Assembly (NCBI RefSeq): GCF_002441855.2
Contig: NZ_CP029487.1
Coordinates: 558,001-622,000 of the forward strand
Reading direction: 5' to 3'
Length of the DNA: 64,000 nucleotides
DNA from: Eubacterium maltosivorans
Lineage (GTDB): Bacteria; Bacillota; Clostridia; Eubacteriales; Eubacteriaceae
Shown in pieces: positions 41,229-49,685 of the stretch (the stretch's first letter is position 1; each line of letters begins with the position of its first letter). Below the pieces are notes generated by a model that worked only from the letters and a program-made list of their open reading frames with translations, did no database searches and had not been told where the DNA came from. Position numbers and translations under genes: made by a program.

Positions 41229-43777
41229 TTTTCTGTTCCTTTCCAGCCGTCCTTAAACATTGCCCGGATTTCCTCATCGGTCATGTCGGAGAGCTGCTGC
41301 TCCATTTCAAACTGCTTGCGCATTTTATCCCGGAAATACTCGAGACAGATAAGGTATACCGAGATGCCGATCAGGGATATAATCCACAGCACCAGATAGA
41401 CAATTTTCGAGTCCAGGCTGAACATGAGCACCATGAACACAAGGGGCAGGATGAACATGAGCAGAAATCCCGCCTTTATCTTTTTGCGGTAGCTCTCCTC
41501 AAAGGCGGCCTGGCGGGCCTCCCGTTCTTCGGCTGTCCGGCCCTCCACAGCCAAGGCTCTTGCGATAATGGAGATGGGATCCTTTTTCTGCCGGATACCG
41601 CCCTCGGTCTCGCTGACCATCATCCCAGTTTCGGAGAGCCGCCTGTCAAAAAAGTGATTGAGGTTTAAGAGCAGCGGCCTGAGCCCCAGCCCGATGACAA
41701 AGGCCACAGGGATAAAGATGAGCAGGTGGAGCAAATCCGAAACATAGTGAGCCGCGTAGACACCTGCCACTGCCTCGCGCATGGCGTTGATGCCATAGGT
41801 GAAGGGCAGCAGGGGATGGACCGCCTGAAAGAAGCCCGGCGTCATCTCGATGGGGTAGGTACCCGCGGAGCCGGGAATCTGTAAAATGACGAGAATCACG
41901 CAGATGGCCTTTCCAATATGCTTGAAGGTGACTGAAAGAGCATAGATCAGGTTCACATAGACAAAAGAGGCCAGCAGTCCGGCCAGAATAAAGGCGGCCG
42001 GGCTCTCACACTGGATTTTCATCAGGAGCAGGTCTCCGAGGCATACCACAAACCCCTGCAGAAGGCCGACGGTGATATACAAAAGCCACCGGCCAAAGTA
42101 GGCCCGGGTGGGCGTCAGGTTTTTGATGCTTTCATCCTCGTCCACCTCCAGCTTAAAGATGGCGATCAGAACAATACCGCCAACCCAGATGGCCAGGTTG
42201 CTGTAAAAAGGCGCGAGGGCAGAGCCGTAATTAGCGACGGGGTAGATTTTTTGAGTCTCGACCTCCACGGGGGATTCCATAAACTCTGCGACCTGCTCGG
42301 GCTGGATGCCCGTGGTTGAGAGAAAATTCTGATAGAGTCTGGAGTTTTTAATGGCGCTTAAATCTGTGGAGACCCGGCTGAGCTGCCCGGTAAGGTCCAC
42401 CAGGACACCCTGGGTGCTGTCAAGGGCGTTCTGCGCTTCTGTCAGCGCAGTGCCCAGGTCGTCGAGGATTCCCTGGAGCTGGTTGGCCGCCGGGGTGACC
42501 CCGTTCAGAATCCCGGCGGTTTTCCCGGAGAGGGCGGCAAAGCTATCGAGAGTCTGGTTGACCTGCGGCAGGAGGCTTTGCTGGAACTGGGTGTTAACCC
42601 CTTTGAGGGATTCACCGCCGTCTGTGGCAATCTGGTTCAGGTTCTTTCGCGTTTCGGAGGTCTGGGTAATCATGGTTTTAACGCTGGCGTTGCCGGTCTC
42701 CAGGCGGCCAAGGATTTTCTGCTGGCGCTCAATTTCGGATTCCAGCGACTGGATCAGCCTGGCAAGCTCCGGAGAGGGGCGCTCTTCGTTGAGCTTTTTC
42801 AGCGCGTCCACGATCTCCTGATTGACAGAAAGCATCTGCTCTGCTGAGGTGATGCTGCTCTCAAACCCCGCGTTGATCTTAAGGGCCTGGGCCTCCAGGT
42901 TTCCCAGCTGTGACGCGGCCGTCCCGTTTATCTGTCCCAGAACGCCCTGTCCCTGGCTCAGGATATTTGACAGGCTGCCTGAAAATTTTCCAACGCTTTC
43001 ACGGCTCTGGCTCAGACGGGCCTGCGCGCTTTCGAGGCCCTGCTGGCCCGAGGCGGCGGCGTCCTTAAGGCTGTCGAGGGTGGTTCTGCCGCCGTCTACG
43101 GCGCCCTGTCCCTCAGAGACAGTTCCCCTGAAGTTTTCCAGCAGCACACGGTAAGTGTCCAGATCGCTCCGGGTCGTGTCGATGGCAGAGGTGATGTCCG
43201 CGCTGGCCTGGTTGAGCTTTCCGGATATGCCCACTGCCGAAGCGGTCATGACCTTTGACACGCTCTCAGAGGCCACTGAGGAAAAGGCGCTCTTGATTTC
43301 CTCCTCCAGGGTCTGAGCGCCAGTATCGGTGATCTTGGGCGCAATGGCGTTTTTCTTCTCGTTGACATAGTAGATGATCTCAGATTTCTCAATCCGGCCG
43401 TTTAAAAACTCGGTCAGCCGGCTGCTGAAGTCCTCGGGGATAATGATGGCCGCATAGTATTTGCCGGATTTTACGCCCTCGACAGCCTTCTCAGTATCGA
43501 CAAAAGTCCAGCCAAGCTGGTCGTTTTCCTTAAGATTCGCGATGATCTCGTCGCCGGCGTTGAGATCGCCCGCAACCGTGTTTTTGGTTCCGGTATCCTC
43601 GTTGGCGACGGCGACCTTGATGCCCTTTGTATTGCTGTAGGGGTCGTAGTTTGCCCCGATGTTAAACCATGCGTAAAGGGAGGGAATCACAATAATACCG
43701 ATGGTTACAATGAGCGCGAAGCGGTTTTTACAGAGCCGCCGGACGTCTCTTTTAAAGATATTCCATATTTGTTTCAC
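41225..43777 (-). CDS. YhgE/Pip-family membrane protein with C-terminal extension
   Basis: The 850-residue paralogue of the downstream gene begins at a GTG (MKQIWNIFKRDV) 2 bp after the MarR stop, with GAGGTG as ribosome site; the longer reading overlaps marR. It shares the N-terminal helix with AWFNIGANYDPYSNTKGI, a large extracytoplasmic coiled-coil region (about 45-510) and a C-terminal five-helix block. It then has ~130 extra residues with a charged segment and two more helices (about 785-830). Coiled-coil proteins of this kind may span the cell wall. The MarR-YhgE-YhgE order suggests inducible expression. Confidence 0.88.
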   Translation of the reverse strand: MKQIWNIFKRDVRRLCKNRFALIVTIGIIVIPSLYAWFNIGANYDPYSNTKGIKVAVANEDTGTKNTVAGDLNAGDEIIANLKENDQLGWTFVDTEKAVEGVKSGKYYAAIIIPEDFSSRLTEFLNGRIEKSEIIYYVNEKKNAIAPKITDTGAQTLEEEIKSAFSSVASESVSKVMTASAVGISGKLNQASADITSAIDTTRSDLDTYRVLLENFRGTVSEGQGAVDGGRTTLDSLKDAAASGQQGLESAQARLSQSRESVGKFSGSLSNILSQGQGVLGQINGTAASQLGNLEAQALKINAGFESSITSAEQMLSVNQEIVDALKKLNEERPSPELARLIQSLESEIERQQKILGRLETGNASVKTMITQTSETRKNLNQIATDGGESLKGVNTQFQQSLLPQVNQTLDSFAALSGKTAGILNGVTPAANQLQGILDDLGTALTEAQNALDSTQGVLVDLTGQLSRVSTDLSAIKNSRLYQNFLSTTGIQPEQVAEFMESPVEVETQKIYPVANYGSALAPFYSNLAIWVGGIVLIAIFKLEVDEDESIKNLTPTRAYFGRWLLYITVGLLQGFVVCLGDLLLMKIQCESPAAFILAGLLASFVYVNLIYALSVTFKHIGKAICVILVILQIPGSAGTYPIEMTPGFFQAVHPLLPFTYGINAMREAVAGVYAAHYVSDLLHLLIFIPVAFVIGLGLRPLLLNLNHFFDRRLSETGMMVSETEGGIRQKKDPISIIARALAVEGRTAEEREARQAAFEESYRKKIKAGFLLMFILPLVFMVLMFSLDSKIVYLVLWIISLIGISVYLICLEYFRDKMRKQFEMEQQLSDMTDEEIRAMFKDGWKGTEK

Positions 43778-43778
43778 A

Positions 43779-44213
43779 TTACACCTCTGCGATATTATGA
43801 TACATTTTTTCAAGATACACTTTCAGGTTTGCCCTCTCCTCAGAGGTAAACCCCTCGAGCAGGTGGTCTTCGATCGCCTTCTTTTTTTCGAGAACGCCCT
43901 TAATCAGCGGGTCGTCCTGACGGGTTGGCGCCACCGTTTTCAGGCGCTTATCCTGTTTGCTGACCGCGGTCTCGATAAAGCCCTTGAGCTCCATGGACTT
44001 TAAGATACTGATCACTGTGGAGTGGCTCAGCCGCATATAGCGCTGAATATCCTTCTGTGTGGTTTCCTCATGATGATAACGCGCCTCCATTAAGAAGAGC
44101 AGAATTTTAAGCTGCTGCATGGTCAGGTTAAACTGCTTAAAGTCCCGGTTGACCCGGCAGACAATGGCGTCACTGAGATTTTTGACCAGCAGGCTGATTT
44201 CATCGTTTTCCAT
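43779..44213 (-). CDS. MarR-family regulator of the YhgE pair
   Basis: The 144-residue winged-helix protein starts at the ATG giving MENDEISLL; CGGAGGAT is its ribosome site and the in-frame codons upstream overlap the operator region. The DNA-binding core reads TQKDIQRYMRLSHSTVISILKSM-like (about residues 54-76). It ends 2 bp before the first YhgE gene, so it heads that operon and very probably represses it. A near-perfect 22-bp palindrome covers its own promoter. Confidence 0.92.
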   Translation of the reverse strand: MENDEISLLVKNLSDAIVCRVNRDFKQFNLTMQQLKILLFLMEARYHHEETTQKDIQRYMRLSHSTVISILKSMELKGFIETAVSKQDKRLKTVAPTRQDDPLIKGVLEKKKAIEDHLLEGFTSEERANLKVYLEKMYHNIAEV

Positions 44214-44230
44214 TTTCCATCCTCCGTAGC

Positions 44231-44278
44231 AATATGTCGTATACAACATATTTTAATTTTTAATGAATATTTTGTCAA
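44231..44278 (-). promoter_or_regulatory. MarR promoter with 22-bp palindromic operator
   Basis: On the minus strand TTGACA (44278-44273), a 17-bp spacer and TAAAAT (44255-44250) form the promoter. The palindrome at 44231-44252 has arms AATATGT/ACATATT around GTATAC and only two mismatched positions. It overlaps the -10 box. Confidence 0.75.
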
Positions 44279-44337
44279 GTAGGACATATTCTCAACTTAT
44301 GCGGTTTGACCGGTTTTTATGTGGAAAGGCGGTGCCT

Positions 44338-44371
44338 GGAGCACAGCACGATTTTGCGCTGTGCTTTTCTT
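44338..44371 (+). repeat. Dispersed hairpin repeat, copy 4
   Basis: Stem GCACAGC (44341-44347) with GCTGTGC (44358-44364) encloses ACGATTTTGC, followed by TTTTCTTTT. It sits between divergent genes, upstream of both, where no gene needs a terminator. Confidence 0.85.
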
Positions 44372-44374
44372 TTG

Positions 44375-44427
44375 TTGACATGGGCCCGGATCTTCGTATA
44401 TAATGGATGAAAGTAAGCACTTGCATT
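44375..44427 (+). promoter_or_regulatory. Promoter and operator half-site of the tetR-ALS locus
   Basis: TTGACA (44375-44380), an 18-bp spacer and TATAAT (44399-44404) form the promoter. Just downstream, AAGCACTTGC (44415-44424) is the reverse complement of the core GCAAGTGCTT of the palindrome at 45063-45084, so one regulator could bind both. Confidence 0.65.
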
Positions 44428-44440
44428 GGAGGTGGAGCCT

Positions 44441-45019
44441 TTGGACGAGACGAAACAGAAAATTATGGACGCAACCATGGAGCTGGTGCGGGATAAGGGG
44501 TATGCAGCCACGACCACCAAGGATATCGCGCGGGAGGCCGGGGTGAACGAGTGCACCATTTTCCGCAAATTCAGAGGAAAGAAGGATATTATTCTGAGCG
44601 CCATGGAGGAAAAACGGTGGCGGCCGGAACCCGGGCCGGGTATTTTAGAAAAGGTAACCTATGCGCTTGAGCCGGACCTCAGACTTTTTATGCGCACCTA
44701 TCTGGAACAGATCACCGCTGATTTTGTGGGGCTCTCCATTGGGCTGCGCGCCCCGCAGATCTATGAGGAGACAGCCCCGCTGATTATGAAGACACCGAAG
44801 TCCTTTATGGACGCTTTAAAGGCGTATTTTAAGGAGATGGCAGCCCGGGGGAAAATCGCGGAGACAGATTTTGACTGTCTGGCTATGACCATCTTTTCCG
44901 CAACCTTTGGCTATACCTTTCTCACAGCGTCCTTTGAGAACCGGCTGACACCGGTTGAGCAGGAGGCTTATATCGAAAAAAGCGTGTCCCTTTTTGTCAG
45001 GGGCATTGAGCGGCAGTAA
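44441..45019 (+). CDS. TetR-family regulator next to acetolactate synthase
   Basis: The 192-residue protein begins at TTG 44441 (GGAGGTGGAG at 44428-44437). The helix-turn-helix is clear: TTKDIAREAGVNECTIFRKF (about residues 25-44), with the EC in place of the usual KGTLY segment. The C-terminal ligand domain is unremarkable. It lies 78 bp upstream of an acetolactate synthase gene on the same strand, and matching operator cores occur before each gene. Autoregulation and control of the synthase are inferred. Confidence 0.9.
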   Translation: MDETKQKIMDATMELVRDKGYAATTTKDIAREAGVNECTIFRKFRGKKDIILSAMEEKRWRPEPGPGILEKVTYALEPDLRLFMRTYLEQITADFVGLSIGLRAPQIYEETAPLIMKTPKSFMDALKAYFKEMAARGKIAETDFDCLAMTIFSATFGYTFLTASFENRLTPVEQEAYIEKSVSLFVRGIERQ

Positions 45020-45062
45020 AGTGCGGCACCTTCTTTCCAGAGGGTGCCAAAAAAATAACCAG

Positions 45063-45084
45063 AATGCAAGCAAGTGCTTGCATT
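45063..45084. promoter_or_regulatory. 22-bp palindromic operator before acetolactate synthase
   Basis: Perfect 10-bp arms, AATGCAAGCA and TGCTTGCATT, surround a 2-bp centre, ending 13 bp before the ATG and touching the ribosome site. Bound regulator would block transcription from tetR into the synthase gene. A separate GGCACC/GGTGCC hairpin lies at 45025-45048. Confidence 0.75.
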
Positions 45085-45097
45085 TAAGGAGGGAATT

Positions 45098-46816
45098 ATG
45101 AAAATAACCGGAGCAGCCTTATTTACCAAGGCTCTGAAAGCAGAGGGGGTTGATATGATTTTCGGGTATCCCGGAGGGCAGGCCATTGACCTGTTTGACG
45201 CGCTGTACGATCACCCGTCCATTGAGGTGATCCTGCCAAGGCACGAGCAGGGGCTTGCCCACGCAGCCGATGGCTACGCGCGCTCTACGGGAAAGACAGG
45301 GGTCTGCCTTGTGACCAGCGGTCCCGGCGCCACCAATCTGGTCACAGGTATCGCCACTGCCAATTACGACAGCGTACCGCTGGTCTGCTTTACCGGCCAG
45401 GTGGCAACTGAGCTGCTGGGCAGGGACGCTTTCCAGGAGGTGGATATTGTGAGTATCTCTGGGAGTATTACCAAATACGCGGTCACGGTTTTACGGCGTG
45501 AGGACCTGGCCGGTGAGATCAGAAAGGCCTTCCTCCTTGCCAAAAGCGGTAAGCCCGGCGCGGTGGTGGTCGATATTCCAAAGGACGTGCAGCAGGCTCT
45601 CGGAAGCGACGCCTACACGCCTTCTGGAACGGTGACACAGCCAGAAAACCCGCCAGCGCCTGATAATACCTGGGCAGAAGAGGTGGCCGGCCTGCTCGCA
45701 AAGGCCAAACGCCCGCTAATTTTGGCGGGCGGCGGCGTGCATATTGCCGGTGCGTCAGCCGCGCTCCAGTCCTTTTCGCGAAAGACCGGAATTCCAGTTG
45801 TCACCACCATTATGGGCCGGGGAGCGCTGCCGACAAAACATCCGCTGTATGTTGGCAATATCGGTATCCACGGCAGCTTTGCGGCCAATTCGGCAGTGTC
45901 GGCCTGCGATGTGCTGCTGGCGGTAGGCACCCGCCTGAATGACCGCATAACCGGACGCACAGCGGATTTTGCGAAGAACGCGAAGCTTATCCATATCGAT
46001 ATTGAACCATCCGTTCTGTCCAGAAATGTGCCGGCATACCTGGCCGTGACAGCGGACGCGGGCGATGCTCTGACCGCCCTGGAAAGGCACGCGGTCCTGA
46101 CCGCCTGCCTGCGCTGGCGCCGGCAGATTGGGGAGTGGCAGGCCCTTTATCCGCTTGGCATGGCGGGTGAGGGGCTGACGCCACAGCGGATCATCGAGGC
46201 GGTCAACGCGCTGCTGCCCGAAGCCATCGTGGTAACAGATGTGGGCCAAAACCAGCTCTGGACCACCCAGTTCCTTGAGCACAGGGGCGGCAGGCGTCTC
46301 ATCACCTCTGGCGGACTGGGCACCATGGGCTATGGGCTGCCTGCCGCCATCGGGGCCAGCCTGGGAAATCCAGGAAGCAGGGTCGTGGCCATCATGGGGG
46401 ACGGCGGACTTCAGATGGTCAGCCAGGAGCTGGCCACCGCAGTGGTCTACGGCCTGCCTGTTATCATCTGTGTGCTTAACAACGGCTGGCTGGGTAATGT
46501 GCGGCAGTGGCAGGAGCTTTTTTACGCAAAGCGTTACTCGAGCACCTGCCTCAGGGCCAGGAGGGACTGTCCGCCCTGCTGCTCCGGTCCGTCGGAAAAC
46601 TGTCCGGAGTATACGCCTGATTTTATCCGTCTGGCCGAGAGCTATGGGATGTCCGCCCAGCGGGTCACGGGTGTGGAAGCCGTGAGGCCGGCCCTTGAAA
46701 AAGCCGCTGGCTACGCGGCTGGTCCGTCGCTCATCGAGTTTAGGCTCGAGGCGGGCGCCAATGTCCTGCCCATTGTGCCTCCTGGCAATGCGCTGGATGA
46801 AATGGAGGGGATATAA
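45098..46816 (+). CDS. Acetolactate synthase large subunit (TPP enzyme) with cysteine-rich insertion
   Basis: The 572-residue enzyme condenses two pyruvates (or pyruvate and 2-oxobutyrate) to acetohydroxy acids for branched-chain amino acid or acetoin synthesis. IFGYPGGQAIDLFDAL, the catalytic glutamate in LPRHEQGLAHAADGYAR (about residue 48) and the TPP site GDGGLQM with NNGWLG (about 434-464) are clear. Unusually, after KRYSST it carries a stretch with five cysteines (about 483-503, containing CPPCC) before the YTPDFIRLAE segment. No small subunit is adjacent. AAGGAGGG at 45086-45093 fixes the ATG. It could be the biosynthetic IlvB or a catabolic form. Confidence 0.88.
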   Translation: MKITGAALFTKALKAEGVDMIFGYPGGQAIDLFDALYDHPSIEVILPRHEQGLAHAADGYARSTGKTGVCLVTSGPGATNLVTGIATANYDSVPLVCFTGQVATELLGRDAFQEVDIVSISGSITKYAVTVLRREDLAGEIRKAFLLAKSGKPGAVVVDIPKDVQQALGSDAYTPSGTVTQPENPPAPDNTWAEEVAGLLAKAKRPLILAGGGVHIAGASAALQSFSRKTGIPVVTTIMGRGALPTKHPLYVGNIGIHGSFAANSAVSACDVLLAVGTRLNDRITGRTADFAKNAKLIHIDIEPSVLSRNVPAYLAVTADAGDALTALERHAVLTACLRWRRQIGEWQALYPLGMAGEGLTPQRIIEAVNALLPEAIVVTDVGQNQLWTTQFLEHRGGRRLITSGGLGTMGYGLPAAIGASLGNPGSRVVAIMGDGGLQMVSQELATAVVYGLPVIICVLNNGWLGNVRQWQELFYAKRYSSTCLRARRDCPPCCSGPSENCPEYTPDFIRLAESYGMSAQRVTGVEAVRPALEKAAGYAAGPSLIEFRLEAGANVLPIVPPGNALDEMEGI

Positions 46817-46826
46817 AAAAGGCGGC

Positions 46827-47435
46827 CTAAGCCACCATTTTGACAAAGCTGAGAAGCAGCTTCAGCCCATAAAAAATAATGACCACACCGCAGATTATAT
46901 TGATGACCCGCAGTACCCGGTCGTTGAATTTATGGCTGAACAGGGTAATGAAAGCTGTCAGGCCCAAAAACCAGAGGCAGGAGGCTGAGGCGACCCCGGC
47001 GATAAAGGCGAGGCCCTGCTCTGCGGGCAGCGTGACCCGGAAAGCGCCCAGCATCATGGTGCCATCGATGATGGCCTGGGGATTGAGCCAGGTGACCACA
47101 AAGGCTGTGGCCGCCACCTGGCGCAGCGGCAGGTTTACATCCCCGGATGTATCCAGGGTACCCTTACCCCGCAGCAGGCTGATGCCGATTCCAATGACGA
47201 TGACGCTGCCCGAAAGCAGCACAAGCTTCTGTACCCAGGGAAACTGCTCCATGAGCGCGCCGACGCCAAAGAAACAGGCTAAAGCCAGTGAGATATCAAA
47301 AAAGATAACAATCAGTGCGGTAACTGCGGAACGCCTGCGGCTCTGTGTGAGCGCTGTATTGATGACAAACAGATTTTGAAGACCGATGGGGGCCACGTAA
47401 GCCAGGCCCATGGTCAGCCCTTGAAGAAAATGCAT
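46827..47435 (-). CDS. LysE/ArgO-family amino-acid exporter
   Basis: The 202-residue protein has six helices and the LysE-family start GLTMGLAYVAPIGLQNLFVI (about residues 6-25), as well as AFVVTWLNPQAIIDG (about 110-124). Members export lysine, arginine or other amino acids. AGGAGG precedes the ATG on the minus strand. It is divergent from a MocR-type regulator, which probably controls it. Its end lies 10 bp from the end of the convergent synthase gene, with no separate terminator in between. Confidence 0.9.
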   Translation of the reverse strand: MHFLQGLTMGLAYVAPIGLQNLFVINTALTQSRRRSAVTALIVIFFDISLALACFFGVGALMEQFPWVQKLVLLSGSVIVIGIGISLLRGKGTLDTSGDVNLPLRQVAATAFVVTWLNPQAIIDGTMMLGAFRVTLPAEQGLAFIAGVASASCLWFLGLTAFITLFSHKFNDRVLRVINIICGVVIIFYGLKLLLSFVKMVA

Positions 47436-47447
47436 AAAGACCTCCTG

Positions 47448-47540
47448 ATACCAACCAAAAACGTAATGTTATGCTATAATTATACGTATCAAAAGCGGCT
47501 GTGTACACAGCCAAAATCATAAAAGGAACCCAACCAAAAA
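47448..47540. promoter_or_regulatory. Intergenic control region with CCAACCAAAAA direct repeats
   Basis: CCAACCAAAAA occurs at 47451-47461 and again at 47530-47540, 79 bp apart in the same orientation, next to the ribosome sites of the two divergent genes. The first copy is preceded by ATA, giving ATACCA, the GabR half-site. MocR/GabR regulators bind direct repeats, so this is a candidate operator. Confidence 0.5.
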
Positions 47541-47550
47541 GGAGAGGCCT

Positions 47551-49038
47551 ATGCAAACTTCTAAGATACTTCAAACCGTTTCTTTCGACTGGAAGCCGGA
47601 CAAAAATTCCGGCGTGCCCCTGTATGTGCAGATTGTCCGCTATGTCAGCGGCCAGGTAGCCTCAGGCCACTGGGGCGTGGGCACGCGCCTGCCCTCGCAG
47701 CGGAACATGGCTCAGGCCCTCGGCGTCAACCGCAGCACAGTGGTCACCGCCATGGAGGAGCTGGCTGCCATCGGTCTGGTGGAGGGCAGGGGAAGCGGCG
47801 GCACCCGCATTGCCAGCGACACCTGGTCGGTGCTGCTGTCTGGGGCAGCGCCGGACTGGGGGCGCTATATCCGGTCGGGCAGCTTTCAGGCCAACCAGCC
47901 CACGGTCCAGACCATTAACCGCCTGGAGTTTGAGGACTATGTGCGCCTGGGCACCGGGGAGCTGTCGCCAGCGCTCTTTCCTGAGGAGATGATGCGCCGC
48001 GTCCTTGAAAAGCTGGCCCGGAGGACACCACCTCTCCATTATCTGGAACCCTTGGGACTGCCAGAGCTCCGGCACGTCCTATCTGAGCGTCTGGCAGACC
48101 AGGGAATCACAGCGCCTCCCTCGGGCATCCTCATCACCTCCGGGTCACTTCAGGGACTGCAGCTTATTTCTGTGGGGATTTTAAGCCCATCCTCCCGGGT
48201 TTTTACCGAAGCGCCCACCTATCTGAAATCCCTCCAGGTCTTTCAGTCTGCGGGGATGTCCATCACCGGCATTCCCATGGACGGAGAGGGGCTGCTCTAC
48301 CGCGAGCTGGAAAGGTATCAGAAGGCCCCGGGAAAAAACAGTGAAAACCAGCTGCTCTATACCATTCCTTCCTACCAGAACCCAACCGGCACCCTCATGA
48401 GCGAGGAACGCCGGGCCGGACTTTTTGAGTTCTGCCAGAAAAACCGGCTGCCGGTCATCGAGGACAACGCCTACAGTGAGCTGTGGCTGGACAGTCCGCC
48501 GCCCGCCTCTCTGAAGGCAAGGGATAAAAGCGGTATGGTGCTTTCGCTGGGAACGCTGTCCAAGACTCTGGCGCCGGGCCTGCGGATCGGATGGATCGCC
48601 GGGCCGGAATCCGTGGTGCGCCGCCTGGGGGATATTAAAATGCAAACAGACTATGGCGCAAGCTCACTGTCACAGTGGGCGGCGGCGGAATTTCTGACAA
48701 GCGGCCTGTACGATACCTACCTGCATGGTCTCAGAAAGGAGCTGAGAAAAAGGCGGGCCGCGGCGCTGCGGGTGCTGGCGGACTACTTTAAAGGCCTGGC
48801 GGACTGGAATGTGCCAGAGGGCGGCTTTTATGTCTGGCTGCGGTTTAAAAGCTCTTTGTCCATTGACCGCCTGTTTAAAAAGGCGCTGGAGCACCGAATC
48901 CTTTTAAACCCTGGCAGTATCTATGATTTCTCGCCCAACCATGCTCTGCGCATTTCCTACGCCTACGAACCGCCTGAGGCTTTCAGAAAAGCCATGAAAA
49001 CCCTGGCGGATCTGGGACGCGGTCTGGACAGTCTTTAA
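47551..49038 (+). CDS. MocR/GabR-type regulator (GntR helix-turn-helix plus aminotransferase fold)
   Basis: The 495-residue protein has an N-terminal GntR winged helix (about residues 20-90, ASGHWGVGTRLPSQRNMAQAL, LGVNRSTVV) and a C-terminal fold-type I aminotransferase domain (about 125-485). The PLP lysine lies in LGTLSKTLAPGLRIG near 338, and IPSYQNPTGT is the co-factor loop. Such proteins use PLP with an amino acid as effector. It is divergent from the LysE-family exporter and probably activates or represses it and itself. GGAGAGG is the ribosome site. Confidence 0.93.
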   Translation: MQTSKILQTVSFDWKPDKNSGVPLYVQIVRYVSGQVASGHWGVGTRLPSQRNMAQALGVNRSTVVTAMEELAAIGLVEGRGSGGTRIASDTWSVLLSGAAPDWGRYIRSGSFQANQPTVQTINRLEFEDYVRLGTGELSPALFPEEMMRRVLEKLARRTPPLHYLEPLGLPELRHVLSERLADQGITAPPSGILITSGSLQGLQLISVGILSPSSRVFTEAPTYLKSLQVFQSAGMSITGIPMDGEGLLYRELERYQKAPGKNSENQLLYTIPSYQNPTGTLMSEERRAGLFEFCQKNRLPVIEDNAYSELWLDSPPPASLKARDKSGMVLSLGTLSKTLAPGLRIGWIAGPESVVRRLGDIKMQTDYGASSLSQWAAAEFLTSGLYDTYLHGLRKELRKRRAAALRVLADYFKGLADWNVPEGGFYVWLRFKSSLSIDRLFKKALEHRILLNPGSIYDFSPNHALRISYAYEPPEAFRKAMKTLADLGRGLDSL

Positions 49039-49409
49039 CTTCCGGTCAGCGCGGCAGGGAGGGCTGAACAGGACACCCCCGCCGGGTCAGACCAGGACAG
49101 GGCAGGGCGTTTTAAACTGCCGCCCTCTTCACAAGGACAGGCCTCCTGCGCCTGTCTTTGGCATGACACCTCTGGCCGTCCGGCTTTCACAAAATCCGGA
49201 CGGCTTTTTTTGCGTCCTCAGACGGCCCGCCGACGCGGGGCGGTTTTCTTCCTATTAGAATAAATATAAATGCGTAAATAATAAATGAATTAAGGGATGT
49301 ACAGAGGCCTGCGCCAAAGCTGACAAACCCGCCAGTTTCAGGTGTCCATAGGCAGCGGGAGCAGGCGGATGGTATACTAAAGCCATCAAAACGAAAGGAG
49401 ATATTCACG
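49039..49409. other. 371-bp gene-free stretch with several hairpins
   Basis: The stretch holds GGGCG/CGCCC (about 49105-49125), GACAGGC/GCCTGTC (about 49135-49156) and a real terminator (49175-49211). Near its end, TATACT at 49373-49378 is a possible -10 box for the next gene. I see no coding sequence in it. Confidence 0.6.
49175..49211 (+). terminator. Terminator after the MocR gene
   Basis: A perfect 9-bp stem, GCCGTCCGG (49175-49183) with CCGGACGGC (49196-49204), is followed by seven T. Confidence 0.85.
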
Positions 49410-49643
49410 ATGGCCTATGAAAGACAGAAGCTGAAAAATGAGCTCAAGATCTATCTGAATTATGGAGAAGAAGGCGGTAAAATCAAGAAAAAGCTTAAGA
49501 CCTTTGGTGGTCTGAGCACCGATGAAGCCATTGCCACACCCGAGGCGGTGGTGCGCACCGCCAAAGCTCTGGGCACCCTGATGGACCCCATCATCAGCGA
49601 TATTACCAATGTGATGTATTACGATAATATAGAGACTGCCTGA
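49410..49643 (+). CDS. DUF1659-like small protein
   Basis: The 77-residue protein resembles the DUF1659 group of small Firmicutes proteins: a basic first half (KIKKKLKTFGGLS) that would correspond to the KTF-x-N core, then an alanine-rich helix (AVVRTAKALGTLMD) and a short acidic end. AAAGGAG precedes the ATG. It is paired with a DUF2922-like gene 42 bp downstream, the usual pairing of these two families. Their function is unknown. Confidence 0.65.
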   Translation: MAYERQKLKNELKIYLNYGEEGGKIKKKLKTFGGLSTDEAIATPEAVVRTAKALGTLMDPIISDITNVMYYDNIETA

Positions 49644-49685
49644 CACGGCGTTTAAATCAAGTCAGAAAATGAGAAAGGAGAAAAG

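Noticed and set aside
45755-46846. 363-codon ORF antisense to acetolactate synthase
   Set aside because: It is a shadow of the GC-rich third codon positions of a certain gene and has no motif or ribosome site. The same applies to long antisense ORFs at 33510-34490, 35733-36614 and 39060-39938.
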